This document shows, one piece after another, positions 1-8,500 of a stretch of 64,000 nucleotides of DNA (position 1 is its first letter; every line of letters starts with the position of its first letter). The notes beneath the pieces were generated by a model. That model made no database searches. It was not told the DNA's origin and saw only the letters and a program-made list of their open reading frames with translations. The position numbers and the translations under genes are program-made. The stretch spans positions 75,693 through 139,692 of the forward strand of contig JAVBQY010000001.1 of assembly GCA_031548545.1 (NCBI GenBank). The letters are read 5' to 3'. This DNA is from UBA932 sp031548545. GTDB taxonomy: Bacteria; Bacteroidota; Bacteroidia; Bacteroidales; UBA932.

Positions 1-542
1 ATTTCCATTACGCCCATTTCGGTAATGATCATATTCACCTGTCCGGCGGCCGTTAAGGGCAGGGTGCATTTCTTCAGTATTTTCCTGCTTTCGCCGGCCG
101 TGTGCTCCATGGCCAGGATAACGCGGCGGGCGCCTACCAGCAAATCCATCGCCCCGCCCATACCGGGCGTCTTCTTTCCCGGAATCATCCAGTTGGCCAG
201 GTCCCCCCGCTCATCCACCTGCAGGGCGCCCAGGATAGACACGTCTACGTGGCCGCCGCGGATAATCCCGAAAGAGGTGGCCGAATCAAAGGCCGAAGCT
301 CCCGGAAAAGCGGTGATAAAACCGCCTCCGGCATTAATCAGTACCGGATCCTCCTTACCGGATTCCGGCGTTGGCCCCATGCCTATAAGGCCGTTCTCCG
401 ATTGCAGGATCACCTGTACGCCGGAGGGCATATAGTTGGGGATAAGGGTTGGTAAGCCTATGCCCAGGTTCACCACATCACCGTCGTGCAACTCTTTGGC
501 CGCACGCCGGGCGATTATTTCTCTAAGCTGATCTTTTGTCAT
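1..542 (-). CDS. atoA: Acetoacetate/butyrate CoA-transferase, beta subunit (partial)
   Basis: Beta subunit of a family I CoA-transferase. With the alpha subunit (7533-8183) it should exchange CoA between butyryl-CoA and acetoacetate in the last step of lysine fermentation. The reading frame starts at an ATG at 540-542 (MTKDQLREII) and runs off the left edge, so about 180 residues are visible and the C-terminus is missing. The visible part carries the family motif SENG, whose glutamate forms the glutamyl-CoA thioester, followed by GMGP, and an LxNAGGG-like stretch (VLINAGGGF). It begins 13 bp after kamE, so it is the last visible gene of the operon. The alpha subunit is at the opposite end of the same operon, an unusual separation of two subunits that must pair. 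Substrate preference is inferred from the neighbours. Confidence 0.9.
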   Translation of the reverse strand, partial: MTKDQLREIIARRAAKELHDGDVVNLGIGLPTLIPNYMPSGVQVILQSENGLIGMGPTPESGKEDPVLINAGGGFITAFPGASAFDSATSFGIIRGGHVDVSILGALQVDERGDLANWMIPGKKTPGMGGAMDLLVGARRVILAMEHTAGESRKILKKCTLPLTAAGQVNMIITEMGVME

Positions 543-555
543 ACTACATATATTT

Positions 556-1344
556 TTATACCTTGTACCTTCTTGCCACCTCCTGCGCTATATACGAGGC
601 GACATCGTCGGCATAGGTGTTCATCCCGAAGCCGGCGTCAAAGCCCAATTCCTTGGCCAGCTCGTGGCTGATGCGGGGGCCGCCGCAAGCTACAATCATT
701 TTACTGCGCAGGCCCTCGGCATCCAGCATTTCTATGAGCTCCGTCATGTTTTTCACATGGACTTCTTTCTGTGTCACGGTCTGTGATACTAATAAAACAT
801 CGGCATGCAGTTCCATGGCCTTACGGATAAGTTCCTCATTCGGTACCTGGCTGCCCATGTTGAGTGCGCTGATCATCTCATAGCGCTCCAGTCCGTAATG
901 GCCGGCGTAGCCTTTCATGTTCATGATGGCGTCAATGCCCACGGTGTGGGCGTCGGTGCCGGTACTGGCGCCTACCACTATAATTTTCCGGCCTATATGC
1001 TCTTTGATGAAGGCATCGGTGGCTTCCATGCTCCAGGTGGTACTTTCCACTTTCTGCACTTTGATTTTGGTAAAATCCACCGTATGCGAACAGCGGCCGT
1101 AGCAGTTGAAAAAGGTATAGCCGGCCGCCAGTTCATGGTAAAAGACCACCTGCGGGTCATCAAAACCCATCGTGTACATCAATTGTTTGGCCGCCTCAAC
1201 AGCCTCGTCGGTACAAGGCACAGGCAAGGTGAAACTCAGTTGCACTTTCCCGTCGTTCAGCGTATCGCCGTAAGGCTTTACGCGCGTCAGGTCCAGTGTC
1301 TGGTTAAAATCTTTAGGGGCGGTTGAATATAGTCCTGAACTCAT
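556..1344 (-). CDS. kamE: Lysine 5,6-aminomutase, beta (B12-binding) subunit
   Basis: Small subunit (262 aa) of adenosylcobalamin- and PLP-dependent lysine 5,6-aminomutase, which converts L-beta-lysine to 3,5-diaminohexanoate. The cobalamin-binding DxHxxG motif is present at residues 131-136 (DAHTVG), placing the lower-ligand histidine at 133. Lys144 (in MNMKG) sits at the number reported for the PLP-binding lysine of the Clostridium enzyme. A Rossmann-like B12 domain follows, with SQTVTQ and ACGGPR segments. The start overlaps the kamD stop by 3 bases (ATGA), a sign of translational coupling in a fixed subunit ratio. No key residue is missing. Confidence 0.95.
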   Translation of the reverse strand: MSSGLYSTAPKDFNQTLDLTRVKPYGDTLNDGKVQLSFTLPVPCTDEAVEAAKQLMYTMGFDDPQVVFYHELAAGYTFFNCYGRCSHTVDFTKIKVQKVESTTWSMEATDAFIKEHIGRKIIVVGASTGTDAHTVGIDAIMNMKGYAGHYGLERYEMISALNMGSQVPNEELIRKAMELHADVLLVSQTVTQKEVHVKNMTELIEMLDAEGLRSKMIVACGGPRISHELAKELGFDAGFGMNTYADDVASYIAQEVARRYKV

Positions 1345-2903
1345 CGCATTAATTCAATAAAGGGATTGATATAATGATTACTTTTTCGTACAACGCCATC
1401 CAAGCCCTTGCCACCGGTCTCGAAGCGTTTGATATTGGCAAAGAGGCCTTTTTCCAGGGCGGAAAAGAGGCCGTCCGCTTCCACTTTCTTCAATAATTCC
1501 AGTGCATTTTCAAGGACTTCCTGCGCCCGGCGCTGAATCATACCGCCGGGTTTGAATTCCACCTCGCTGCCTATATCCTGCATGTTATTGAAAATGTACC
1601 TGGCATTTTCAATAGAGAGGTAGCGGTCCGACATGAAAGGGGTGTGTACCGCTTCCGTCAACATACCCAGAAGTTGAATGCCCTGGCCTGTCCAGATGGC
1701 AATTTCATTAAATAAGGCGTTCTGGATATGTCCGCGGAAAACATTCCCGGTCATGAATTTCGTAGGCGGCATATATTTCAAAGGTGCTTTCGGGAAGATC
1801 TCACGGGTCATCTGCGCCTGCGCCAGCTCATACAGGAAACCGTTTTTCAGGCCGGGATCCATCTCACAGGCATGGCCCAGGCCCATCTGTTCCTCCGGAA
1901 TGCCGGCCAGTAAGGCCAGTTGTTCGTTGATCAGGTCCGAGGCCAGGACGGTATGCGCCTCTTCCACGGCATCGGCGGTGGTCAGGTAATTGTCTTCTCC
2001 GGTATTGATGATCACTCCGGCAAAGCCGTTGATAATGCGGGAAAAATACTGGTCTACCATGGTGCGCTGCATGTTGATGTCGCGGAAAAGGATGCCGTAC
2101 AAGGCGTCATTGAGCATCACATCCAAGCCCTCCAGGGCGCCCATAGCGGCAATCTCCGGCATGCACAAACCGGAGCAGTAGTTGCACAGACGGATATAAC
2201 GCCCTAACTCCTGCCCGGCTTCGTCCAGGGCCTTACGCATGATACGGAAGTTTTCCTGGGTGGCGTAGGTGCCTCCAAAGCCTTCCGTGGTGGCGCCATA
2301 AGGCACATAGTCGAGCAGGCTCTGTCCCGTGGTGCGGATCACGGCTATGATATCGGCCCCCTGACGGGCGGCCGCCCGGGCCTGCACCACATCCTCGTAG
2401 ATGTTTCCGGTGGCGACAATCACATAGATATAGGGTTTGGCGCCCTCGCCTATGGTTGCAATGGTATCTTCACGCCGTTGCCGATTGGCCCTGATACAAT
2501 CCAACCCGGCATCGATATAAGGCTGCAAGACGCGGCCGATCTCCGCCGGACCGCATCTTGGAAAGGCGGTCAAATCCAACTCCCCGGCCGCGACCTTCTC
2601 GGCAATGGCCTGTGGCGGAAAACCGGTAGCCGATACCGCATTGCCCAAGGCAAATAACAGGCCGTCCGACAAACGGCCGGCGGCATTGATATGGTCGACC
2701 AGCACATTGGGCAGCGGTACACCGTTTTCATCAACGCCGTCAATACCCAACAAACGGCTTAGCGTACGTTCTACGCTAAGGGTGGTACAATGCTCGACGA
2801 CCGCTTGTACCTCTATGGCGATCTGCCGGGCGCTGTTTCTGGCCTCGGCTATTTTTGCAGGGTTCAAACCAAGTTTGCTCTTTTCTGTCATCTTTTCTAT
2901 CAT
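1341..2903 (-). CDS. kamD: Lysine 5,6-aminomutase, alpha subunit
   Basis: Large subunit (520 aa) of lysine 5,6-aminomutase, a TIM-barrel protein that holds substrate and PLP while KamE brings adenosylcobalamin. The length is usual for the family and the sequence looks intact from MIEKMTEKSK to the C-terminal NPFIELMR. The gene starts one base after the kamB stop and its own stop overlaps the start of kamE. Because the mutase is inactivated during turnover, a reactivase is expected beside it; only the KamB-type subunit is found (2905-3864). Identity rests on overall recognition of the protein and on the unambiguous KamE partner. Confidence 0.94.
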   Translation of the reverse strand: MIEKMTEKSKLGLNPAKIAEARNSARQIAIEVQAVVEHCTTLSVERTLSRLLGIDGVDENGVPLPNVLVDHINAAGRLSDGLLFALGNAVSATGFPPQAIAEKVAAGELDLTAFPRCGPAEIGRVLQPYIDAGLDCIRANRQRREDTIATIGEGAKPYIYVIVATGNIYEDVVQARAAARQGADIIAVIRTTGQSLLDYVPYGATTEGFGGTYATQENFRIMRKALDEAGQELGRYIRLCNYCSGLCMPEIAAMGALEGLDVMLNDALYGILFRDINMQRTMVDQYFSRIINGFAGVIINTGEDNYLTTADAVEEAHTVLASDLINEQLALLAGIPEEQMGLGHACEMDPGLKNGFLYELAQAQMTREIFPKAPLKYMPPTKFMTGNVFRGHIQNALFNEIAIWTGQGIQLLGMLTEAVHTPFMSDRYLSIENARYIFNNMQDIGSEVEFKPGGMIQRRAQEVLENALELLKKVEADGLFSALEKGLFANIKRFETGGKGLDGVVRKSNHYINPFIELMR

Positions 2904-2904
2904 T

Positions 2905-3864
2905 TTAACTGCGTTGAGTTGGCATGCGCTGTTCTATTTGTACAATATCATATACGGGAAGCCCCAGGGCCGCCTGTAGTTGTTCCCGCAACAAGCCGGC
3001 ATCCAGACAAGCACCCTCCGGAGCGGTAGGATTGGTGCAAACGGCCAAAAGCCTGGCCCGGTCCTCTACCATGATTTTTCCGCCACGGCGAACAAACACC
3101 GCATAGGTCCGGGGCTGGATAAAAAGGCGGGTAAAGTCCGGCACGACCAAGGTTACCGGCCTTGCCCGGGCCGAAAGGTATTGAAGGAAGCGGTCCGTTA
3201 CGGCGCCGGCCACATACACCATGTCCGGCAAAGGCGCTTCTTCTTTGTAGGTAAATACGGAGTCTATCCGGAAAATAGAGCCGGCCGGCACCTTTACGGC
3301 CGGCAGGTTAATCTGTTCGCAGCGGAATTGCGTACGGCCGATCAGCTCCCGGAGTTGCAGCGAACATGCCGCTCCGGTGCATAGAATCATGGCATCTGTA
3401 ACGGCGGGCGAAGCCAAGCTCATACGCGACAAGGCGCCGTCAACCAAGGTCAAGCGTACACCGTAAGCAGGCATTGCCGCAATGCTTTCCTTTAACCATT
3501 GAGCGTCGGACGGACCGGAAAGGACGACCCTTCCGGCACCCTTTGCCCGCGCCGTGACCAGGCGGCCCAAAGGGGTAGGACGTTCCGACACGGCCAATAT
3601 GTCGGCCGGAAATTCTTTTTGTTCAAAATCCCGCTCCGCCGTGACAAAGACCATACCTTCCCGCAGGCAAATCCGCGGCTTGGGCGTATCGTACAAGACG
3701 TCGCGTTCCTCCCCATCGACACCGACGGAGGTGACCGCCACCTGTACCCGCTCCTCCTCCAGACGGCGCAAGACATAGTTCATACAGGTTGTCTTGCCTG
3801 TATTCTTGGCCATCCCCACAATAGAAAGGCTGGTGTGCTGCAATATATCTTTGATAAACGGCAT
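2905..3864 (-). CDS. kamB: KamB-like P-loop protein, probable lysine 5,6-aminomutase reactivase subunit
   Basis: A 319-residue protein with an N-terminal P-loop (residues 17-26, GMAKNTGKTT) followed by a region resembling a small nucleotide-binding fold. A middle segment (VDGALSRMS, then ILCTGAACS) and a C-terminal half follow for which I cannot name a domain. Position between kamA and kamD matches the kamB gene of fusobacterial and porphyromonad lysine-fermentation clusters, whose product works with the MutS-like ATPase KamC to reactivate the B12 mutase. Here kamD follows after a single base and no kamC lies between. The assignment to KamB is from memory of the family and from synteny; a MeaB-like chaperone role would be an alternative reading. 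Start ATG is 4 bp after the kamA stop. Confidence 0.72.
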   Translation of the reverse strand: MPFIKDILQHTSLSIVGMAKNTGKTTCMNYVLRRLEEERVQVAVTSVGVDGEERDVLYDTPKPRICLREGMVFVTAERDFEQKEFPADILAVSERPTPLGRLVTARAKGAGRVVLSGPSDAQWLKESIAAMPAYGVRLTLVDGALSRMSLASPAVTDAMILCTGAACSLQLRELIGRTQFRCEQINLPAVKVPAGSIFRIDSVFTYKEEAPLPDMVYVAGAVTDRFLQYLSARARPVTLVVPDFTRLFIQPRTYAVFVRRGGKIMVEDRARLLAVCTNPTAPEGACLDAGLLREQLQAALGLPVYDIVQIEQRMPTQRS

Positions 3865-3868
3865 TCCG

Positions 3869-5119
3869 CTATTTGGACAATCTTTTTTTCCGTTCCAGGT
3901 TTTCGGGTTCCAGCGCTAATTTTTTGCCGTGCATCAGGGAGGCTACGCCTCTTGACTTCTGAATCGTCTTACAGTCCGCACACTGGCACTCCGTCTCCGT
4001 ATAATCCATCGGTTGGGTGTAGGTCGTGATAACGCCTTCGAAATTACGCAATATTACCCGGTACGGGCTCTCGGAAATAAGATAGGTGGGCATTACCGGA
4101 ATTTTTCCGCCGCCACCGGGTGCGTCCACTACAAAGGTAGGCACACAATAGCCCGACACATGGCCGCGTAAGTTTTCAATGATTTCAATGCCTTTGGAGA
4201 CCGGCGTACGGAAATGTTCCAAGCCCATGGATAAATCACACTGATAGATATAGTAGGGGCGCACACGCATCTTCACCAACTCATATACCAGGCGCTTCAT
4301 GATTTGCGGGCAATCGTTCACCCCGCGCAGCAAGACGGATTGATTACCCAGGGGAATGCCCGCATTGGCCATGCGCTCACAGGCGGCGCGTGACTCCGAG
4401 GTGATCTCGTTGGCATGGTTAAAATGCGTATTGAGCCAGATGGGGTGGTATTTTTTCAACATATCCACCAGTTCCGGGGTAATGCGTTGCGGAAGCACCA
4501 CCGGCGTACGTGAACCTATACGGATGATTTCAACATGCGGGATAGCCCGTAAGCGTTTGATGATAGATTCCAACTTGGCATCGCTGACCAATAACGCATC
4601 GCCGCCGCTGAGCAGCACGTCACGCACCTGCGGTGTTTTGGCTATGTACTCAATCGCCTGGTCAATACCCTCGGCCGACGGGTCTTTGTCATGATGGCCG
4701 GCAAAACGACGGCGGGTACAATGACGGCAATACATAGAGCACTGGTCGGTAATGAGCAGTAATACCCTGTCCGGATAGCGATGGGTCAGCCCCGGAGCCG
4801 GCGAGTCTTCGTCTTCATGCAGCGGATCCAGTAAATCGGCCTCCGACTGGTGCAACTCCGCATTGGTGGGTATGGCCTGCTTGCGGATGGGACATTCCGG
4901 ATTTTCCAGATTAATCAGCGTCAGGTAATAGGGCGTTATTGCCATACGCAGGGTCTTGAGCGACTCTCTGATTCCGTCTTCTTCCGAGGCGGTCAGGGGA
5001 ATATATTTTTTCAGTTCTTCCAGTGTCTCAATCCTGTTTTTCACCTGCCATTTCCAGTCGTTCCACTGCCGGTCGGTGATCTCGGGAAACATGATTTCTC
5101 TATTACTCTTGGTATTCAT
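3869..5119 (-). CDS. kamA: L-lysine 2,3-aminomutase (radical SAM)
   Basis: First enzyme of lysine fermentation: converts L-lysine to L-beta-lysine with a [4Fe-4S] cluster, S-adenosylmethionine and PLP. The radical-SAM motif CxxxCxxC is seen as CSMYCRHC, followed by TRRR. The C-terminal PGGGGKIP segment contains the lysine that binds PLP in the family. A cysteine-rich C-terminus (CQCADC) matches the zinc-binding tail of the clostridial enzyme. I chose the second ATG (5117-5119, MNTKSNRE), which gives 416 residues, the usual length, and an N-terminus that lines up with known KamA proteins; an upstream ATG at 5143 would add 8 residues. Gap to kdd is about 65 bp and the kamB start is 4 bp downstream. 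Confidence 0.95.
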   Translation of the reverse strand: MNTKSNREIMFPEITDRQWNDWKWQVKNRIETLEELKKYIPLTASEEDGIRESLKTLRMAITPYYLTLINLENPECPIRKQAIPTNAELHQSEADLLDPLHEDEDSPAPGLTHRYPDRVLLLITDQCSMYCRHCTRRRFAGHHDKDPSAEGIDQAIEYIAKTPQVRDVLLSGGDALLVSDAKLESIIKRLRAIPHVEIIRIGSRTPVVLPQRITPELVDMLKKYHPIWLNTHFNHANEITSESRAACERMANAGIPLGNQSVLLRGVNDCPQIMKRLVYELVKMRVRPYYIYQCDLSMGLEHFRTPVSKGIEIIENLRGHVSGYCVPTFVVDAPGGGGKIPVMPTYLISESPYRVILRNFEGVITTYTQPMDYTETECQCADCKTIQKSRGVASLMHGKKLALEPENLERKKRLSK

Positions 5120-5185
5120 GTGCAAATTGTTAGCGTTGTACATCTATGTTTTATGGTACAGGGTAAGTACTCACCCCGTACCATT

Positions 5186-6229
5186 TTAAGCATACAGTTC
5201 GGTAAAGACCCTGCGTAGTTGCTCGCTCTCGCGCAGCAGCTGCAGGGTAATTTCGGCATGTCCTGCGGTATAACCGTTACCGATCAGCATGGTCACATCG
5301 CTACCCACTCCTTCTGCACCCAGCGCTGCTTTGGTAAAGCTGGTAGCCATGGAGAAAAAGTAAACCGTGCCCGTATTCTTGGTACACAGGATGCTGGTCA
5401 TTTCCGTATCGGGGATGTTTACGTTATTAATGGTAAGGTCACACATCCCGCCATTGGTCAGTTTTTCTATGCGTTCCAGCACTTCTACCGGCTTGGTGGC
5501 GTCGGCCGAGAAGACCTCATCGCAAAAGCCCAGGTCTTTCAGGCGCTGGGTGCTTTTCTCGCTATGACACAAGCCGATTACCTTGCCGGTTACGCCGGCG
5601 CGCTTCTTGGCTTCATAGCAGCAGAGCATGCCGGATTTTCCACCGGCGCCGATAATCAGCACCGTATCACCGGGTTTCACCAATTTAGCGGTCTGGGCGG
5701 GAGCGCCGGCCACGTCAAGGGCGGAGAGCGCCAATTTCTCCGGCAGATCGGCAGGAATTTTAGCATAGATGCCGCTCTCGAACAGGATGGCCTTGCCGTC
5801 AATATCCACCTGGTCTACATCGGCGCGGATCTCTTTGATCTTGTCAATGCGCAGGGGCGTTAAGGAGAGGGACACTAAAGTGGCTATCTTATCGCCTTCT
5901 TTCAGGTCAATTTTACCTTTCAGCGCATCTCCGATTTTTTCTACAGTGCCCAGCAACATGCCGCCGGAGCCGGTAACCGGATTACGGTGCTTGCCCTGAC
6001 CGGCGACAATGCCGAGCATAATTTCGGCGATTTTTTGTTTGTCACCGCCGGCCTGCTCTTCTATCTGGGTAAAACTGGCCGAATCAATATTTAATGTCTG
6101 TACATCAATGAGGATTTCATTGTCGTAGACTTCCTCCATATTATTGTCGATTTTGTTGGCCGGTTGGGGCAGTACGCCCTTAGGCTCAATAACGCGGTGG
6201 AGTCCGTATTTATTTCCTTGCTTTTGCAT
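5186..6229 (-). CDS. kdd: L-erythro-3,5-diaminohexanoate dehydrogenase
   Basis: NAD(P)-dependent oxidative deamination of 3,5-diaminohexanoate to 5-amino-3-oxohexanoate, the third step of the pathway. The protein has 347 residues, normal for Kdd, and a Rossmann fold whose glycine-rich turn reads IIGAGGKSGM, as in zinc-less members of the medium-chain dehydrogenase group. The N-terminal segment (YGLHRVIEPKGVLPQPA) is typical of the family. The gene lies between kce and kamA on the same strand, 25 bp after the end of kce sequence on the genome map (kce start to kdd order is kce then kdd in transcription). No anomaly seen. Confidence 0.93.
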   Translation of the reverse strand: MQKQGNKYGLHRVIEPKGVLPQPANKIDNNMEEVYDNEILIDVQTLNIDSASFTQIEEQAGGDKQKIAEIMLGIVAGQGKHRNPVTGSGGMLLGTVEKIGDALKGKIDLKEGDKIATLVSLSLTPLRIDKIKEIRADVDQVDIDGKAILFESGIYAKIPADLPEKLALSALDVAGAPAQTAKLVKPGDTVLIIGAGGKSGMLCCYEAKKRAGVTGKVIGLCHSEKSTQRLKDLGFCDEVFSADATKPVEVLERIEKLTNGGMCDLTINNVNIPDTEMTSILCTKNTGTVYFFSMATSFTKAALGAEGVGSDVTMLIGNGYTAGHAEITLQLLRESEQLRRVFTELYA

Positions 6230-6254
6230 ATTTTAATGTTTAAAGATTTAAAAA

Positions 6255-7082
6255 TTAAGAGATAACAGGTAAGCCGAGAATTTTACGCGCCTCGTCGGGA
6301 GTGGCGATTTCACGACCCATTTCCATGGCCATACGCACGACCTTGGTCACTAATTCGCCATTAGACCTGGCCAGCACACCCTTGGACAGGTAGACATTGT
6401 CTTCAAAGCCTACGCGGACATGCCCGCCGTCAATGATAGCCAGCATGGCCAGGGGAAATTCATAGCGCCCGACTCCGGCCACGGTGTAGGTCGCACCGGC
6501 AGGAATACTGCCGCGCAGGAAGGTGAAATCGCGGATATCACCACCGATACCCCCGTTTACGCCCATCACAAAATCAAAGTGCATGGGCGCCTGGATAAAG
6601 CCTTTCTTGTGGAGGCGCAGCGCCATCTCAATCATGCTCTTATCGAACACTTCCAGTTCCGGTTTAATACCAAGCGCTATCATACGTTGGCCGAAATATT
6701 TGATGGTATTTTCGGTATTCTCAAAAATTTCATCTCCGCCAAAATTCAGGGTGCCGCAATCAAGGGTGGCCATCTCTGGTTTCAACTCGGTGGGTTGCAA
6801 TCTTTCATCGTTGCTCATGCCCACAGCCCCTCCGGTAGAGGGTTGGATGATCACATCGGGAATTTCTTTTTTGATGGCGTCAATAATTTCCGCAAACCGC
6901 GCTTTATCCTGCGTGGGCTTTCCGTCATCCGTCCGTACATGGAGATGGATAATACTGGCACCGGCGTTATAGGCCGACCTGGCTTCCCGGACAAATTCCG
7001 CTTTGGTATACGGAACCGCCGGATTCATTTCCTTGGTGACTTCCGCACCGGAAATAGCAGCTGTTATGATTAGTTTTTCCAT
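6255..7082 (-). CDS. kce: 3-keto-5-aminohexanoate cleavage enzyme
   Basis: Zinc-dependent enzyme that condenses 5-amino-3-oxohexanoate with acetyl-CoA and splits it to acetoacetate and 3-aminobutyryl-CoA. The metal-binding HxH pair is seen in the segment IIHLHVR, followed by DDGKPTQD, and TIM-barrel family segments continue (IIQPSTGG, ATLDCGTLNF, HVRVGFEDN). The open frame reaches upstream to 7130, but the start is set at the ATG at 7080-7082 (MEKLIITAAISG), which gives 275 residues, the family length, and begins one base after the kal stop codon. The longer reading would overlap kal by about 47 bp and has no family support. Confidence 0.94.
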   Translation of the reverse strand: MEKLIITAAISGAEVTKEMNPAVPYTKAEFVREARSAYNAGASIIHLHVRTDDGKPTQDKARFAEIIDAIKKEIPDVIIQPSTGGAVGMSNDERLQPTELKPEMATLDCGTLNFGGDEIFENTENTIKYFGQRMIALGIKPELEVFDKSMIEMALRLHKKGFIQAPMHFDFVMGVNGGIGGDIRDFTFLRGSIPAGATYTVAGVGRYEFPLAMLAIIDGGHVRVGFEDNVYLSKGVLARSNGELVTKVVRMAMEMGREIATPDEARKILGLPVIS

Positions 7083-7083
7083 A

Positions 7084-7473
7084 TTATTTGCGTTGATTGT
7101 TTTTTGGAACGACACAGGTACCCGAAGCACGGCAAACCACGACCGGTTCTTTCAGCACATCGGCTGCCGAGGCGGAAATATCCGTCCGCGGGGCAATTAC
7201 CTTACGCGCTTCAAAAACCATCTTGCGCGAGCTGTTGCCCTCGCTTACAATTTCACCGACGGCTTCGATATAATCGCCGGCAAACACCGGAGCCAGGAAT
7301 TCCACGTTGTCATAGGCGCAGAAGAGCCCCTCATCGCCATCGCGTATAATCAACAGTTCGGTGGCTACATCGCCGAAAAGTTGCAACATTTTAGCGCCGT
7401 CTACCAGGTTTCCGCCATAGTGCGCATCATGGGCGCCCATACGTACACGAATCATTGAAGTTATATTGGTCAT
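7084..7473 (-). CDS. kal: 3-aminobutyryl-CoA ammonia-lyase
   Basis: Small hot-dog-fold protein (129 aa) that removes ammonia from 3-aminobutyryl-CoA to give crotonyl-CoA. The sequence has the family's N-terminal MIRVRMGAHDAHYGGNLVDG and a later FLAPVFAGDYIEA stretch typical of hot-dog CoA enzymes. It lies directly ahead of kce with no room between the two genes, and 59 bp after atoD. Crotonyl-CoA made here must be reduced by a butyryl-CoA dehydrogenase that is not in the window. No missing segment is apparent. Confidence 0.93.
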   Translation of the reverse strand: MTNITSMIRVRMGAHDAHYGGNLVDGAKMLQLFGDVATELLIIRDGDEGLFCAYDNVEFLAPVFAGDYIEAVGEIVSEGNSSRKMVFEARKVIAPRTDISASAADVLKEPVVVCRASGTCVVPKNNQRK

Positions 7474-7532
7474 AGAAATAGTATTTAGTAGTATTAAAAT
7501 TCATTTTCCGGAGAAATCACTCAGGCGCTCAG

Positions 7533-8183
7533 TTAGCTTCCCCTAACTATATGGTTCACAAATATGCCCGGGGTATGCACGGTTTCCGGCACCAGGGTTC
7601 CGGTTTCCTGCAGGTCGCCGGCCTCAACAATCACCGTAGCGGCTGCTGTAGCCATCAGGGGATTGAAGTTTTGTGATGTACCTTTGTAAATAAGGTTACC
7701 GGCCTTGTCGGCCACCGAGGCTCCCAACAATGCAATATCCGCCCGCAGTGGTTTTTCCAACAGGTAAACCCGGCCATCGACCGTCAGCTTTTCCTTGCCT
7801 TGCTCCACCAAAGTCCCCAGCCCGGTAGGGGTCAGTATCCCGCCCAGTCCGGCCCCGGCAGCTCGAATGCGCTCAGCCAGCGTACCTTGCGGAACAAATT
7901 CCACCTCCAGGGTGCCGGCATTCATCTGTTCAATGGTGGCCGGATTGGTGCCGATATGCGAGGTGATCACCTTGCGGACCTGCTTGTTGGCGATTAATCG
8001 GCCGTGTGCCTTATCCGCATAGGCCGTATCGTTGCAAATCAATGTAAGATCACGGACAGCCGTGTGCGACAGGGCTTCCAGAAGAGTATGCGGGCTACCG
8101 TTGGCGAGAAAACCGCCCACCATAATCGTCATACCGCTTCTAATCCCGGCTACCGCTTGTTCTATTGTAATTATCTTATCCAT
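7533..8183 (-). CDS. atoD: Acetoacetate/butyrate CoA-transferase, alpha subunit
   Basis: Alpha subunit (216 aa) of a family I CoA-transferase, partner of the beta subunit at 1-542. The family's N-terminal IRSGMTIMVGGFLANGSPHTLLEAL segment is readily seen in part (GGFLANGSP), followed by LICNDTAY and NPATIEQM motifs of SCOT-like alpha chains. It is the first gene of the lysine operon: a promoter lies about 200 bp upstream and all following genes are on the same strand. Putting alpha first and beta last in a nine-gene operon is odd, because the two subunits form one enzyme and are usually adjacent. Confidence 0.92.
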   Translation of the reverse strand: MDKIITIEQAVAGIRSGMTIMVGGFLANGSPHTLLEALSHTAVRDLTLICNDTAYADKAHGRLIANKQVRKVITSHIGTNPATIEQMNAGTLEVEFVPQGTLAERIRAAGAGLGGILTPTGLGTLVEQGKEKLTVDGRVYLLEKPLRADIALLGASVADKAGNLIYKGTSQNFNPLMATAAATVIVEAGDLQETGTLVPETVHTPGIFVNHIVRGS

Positions 8184-8381
8184 AGACTAAAAATAAATTA
8201 CAGCAATGCGTAAATTACAAAATATGTATATCAGAAATGAGGAAAAATTTATTGAGCAGACCAGCGCCTACAGATCAAAAACCTCATGTTTCAATACCGA
8301 TACTTCAATGGCATACGCCACTGAAAACGAACCGGAATATATAAAACAATGGGTTTTCATTCCTTTAAAATATCATTAAGA
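8184..8381 (-). promoter_or_regulatory. Long 5' leader of the lysine-fermentation operon
   Basis: If the promoter at 8382-8412 is used, the atoD transcript has a leader of about 190 nt. It contains a small open frame of 30 codons (8268-8360, minus strand) and a short hairpin (AGTGGC/GCCATT, loop GTAT) near 8306-8322. I recognise no known riboswitch: no B12 box or lysine-riboswitch core was seen on this strand. A leader this long before a B12-dependent, lysine-degrading pathway could hold control elements, but this is inference. Confidence 0.4.
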
Positions 8382-8412
8382 CAAATGTAAATAATTCCGG
8401 CGAAAAAACAAA
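8382..8412 (-). promoter_or_regulatory. Promoter of the lysine-fermentation operon
   Basis: On the minus strand the sequence reads TTTG (complement of 8409-8412), 19 bp, TACATTTG (complement of 8382-8389). This matches the Bacteroidetes primary-sigma consensus TTTG-N19-21-TAnnTTTG exactly. It faces atoD. Confidence 0.7.
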
Positions 8413-8450
8413 ATAAAAGTACAGGTGTTATAAGGTCTCGGATTATTCAC

Positions 8451-8458
8451 TATTTTTG
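8451..8458 (+). promoter_or_regulatory. -7 element upstream of the AsmA-like gene
   Basis: TATTTTTG matches the Bacteroidetes -7 consensus TAnnTTTG, 42 bp before the ATG at 8501. No clear TTTG is found at the -33 position, so the promoter is judged on the -7 box alone. Confidence 0.42.
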
Positions 8459-8500
8459 TAAAATATCTACTCCCAAATACAATACACAAAATTTCGGCTT

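Noticed and set aside
8309..8335. GCCACTG on the plus strand, recalling a cobalamin riboswitch, near a B12-dependent operon
   Set aside because: It is on the wrong strand for the operon, and no B12 box or matching stems were found.
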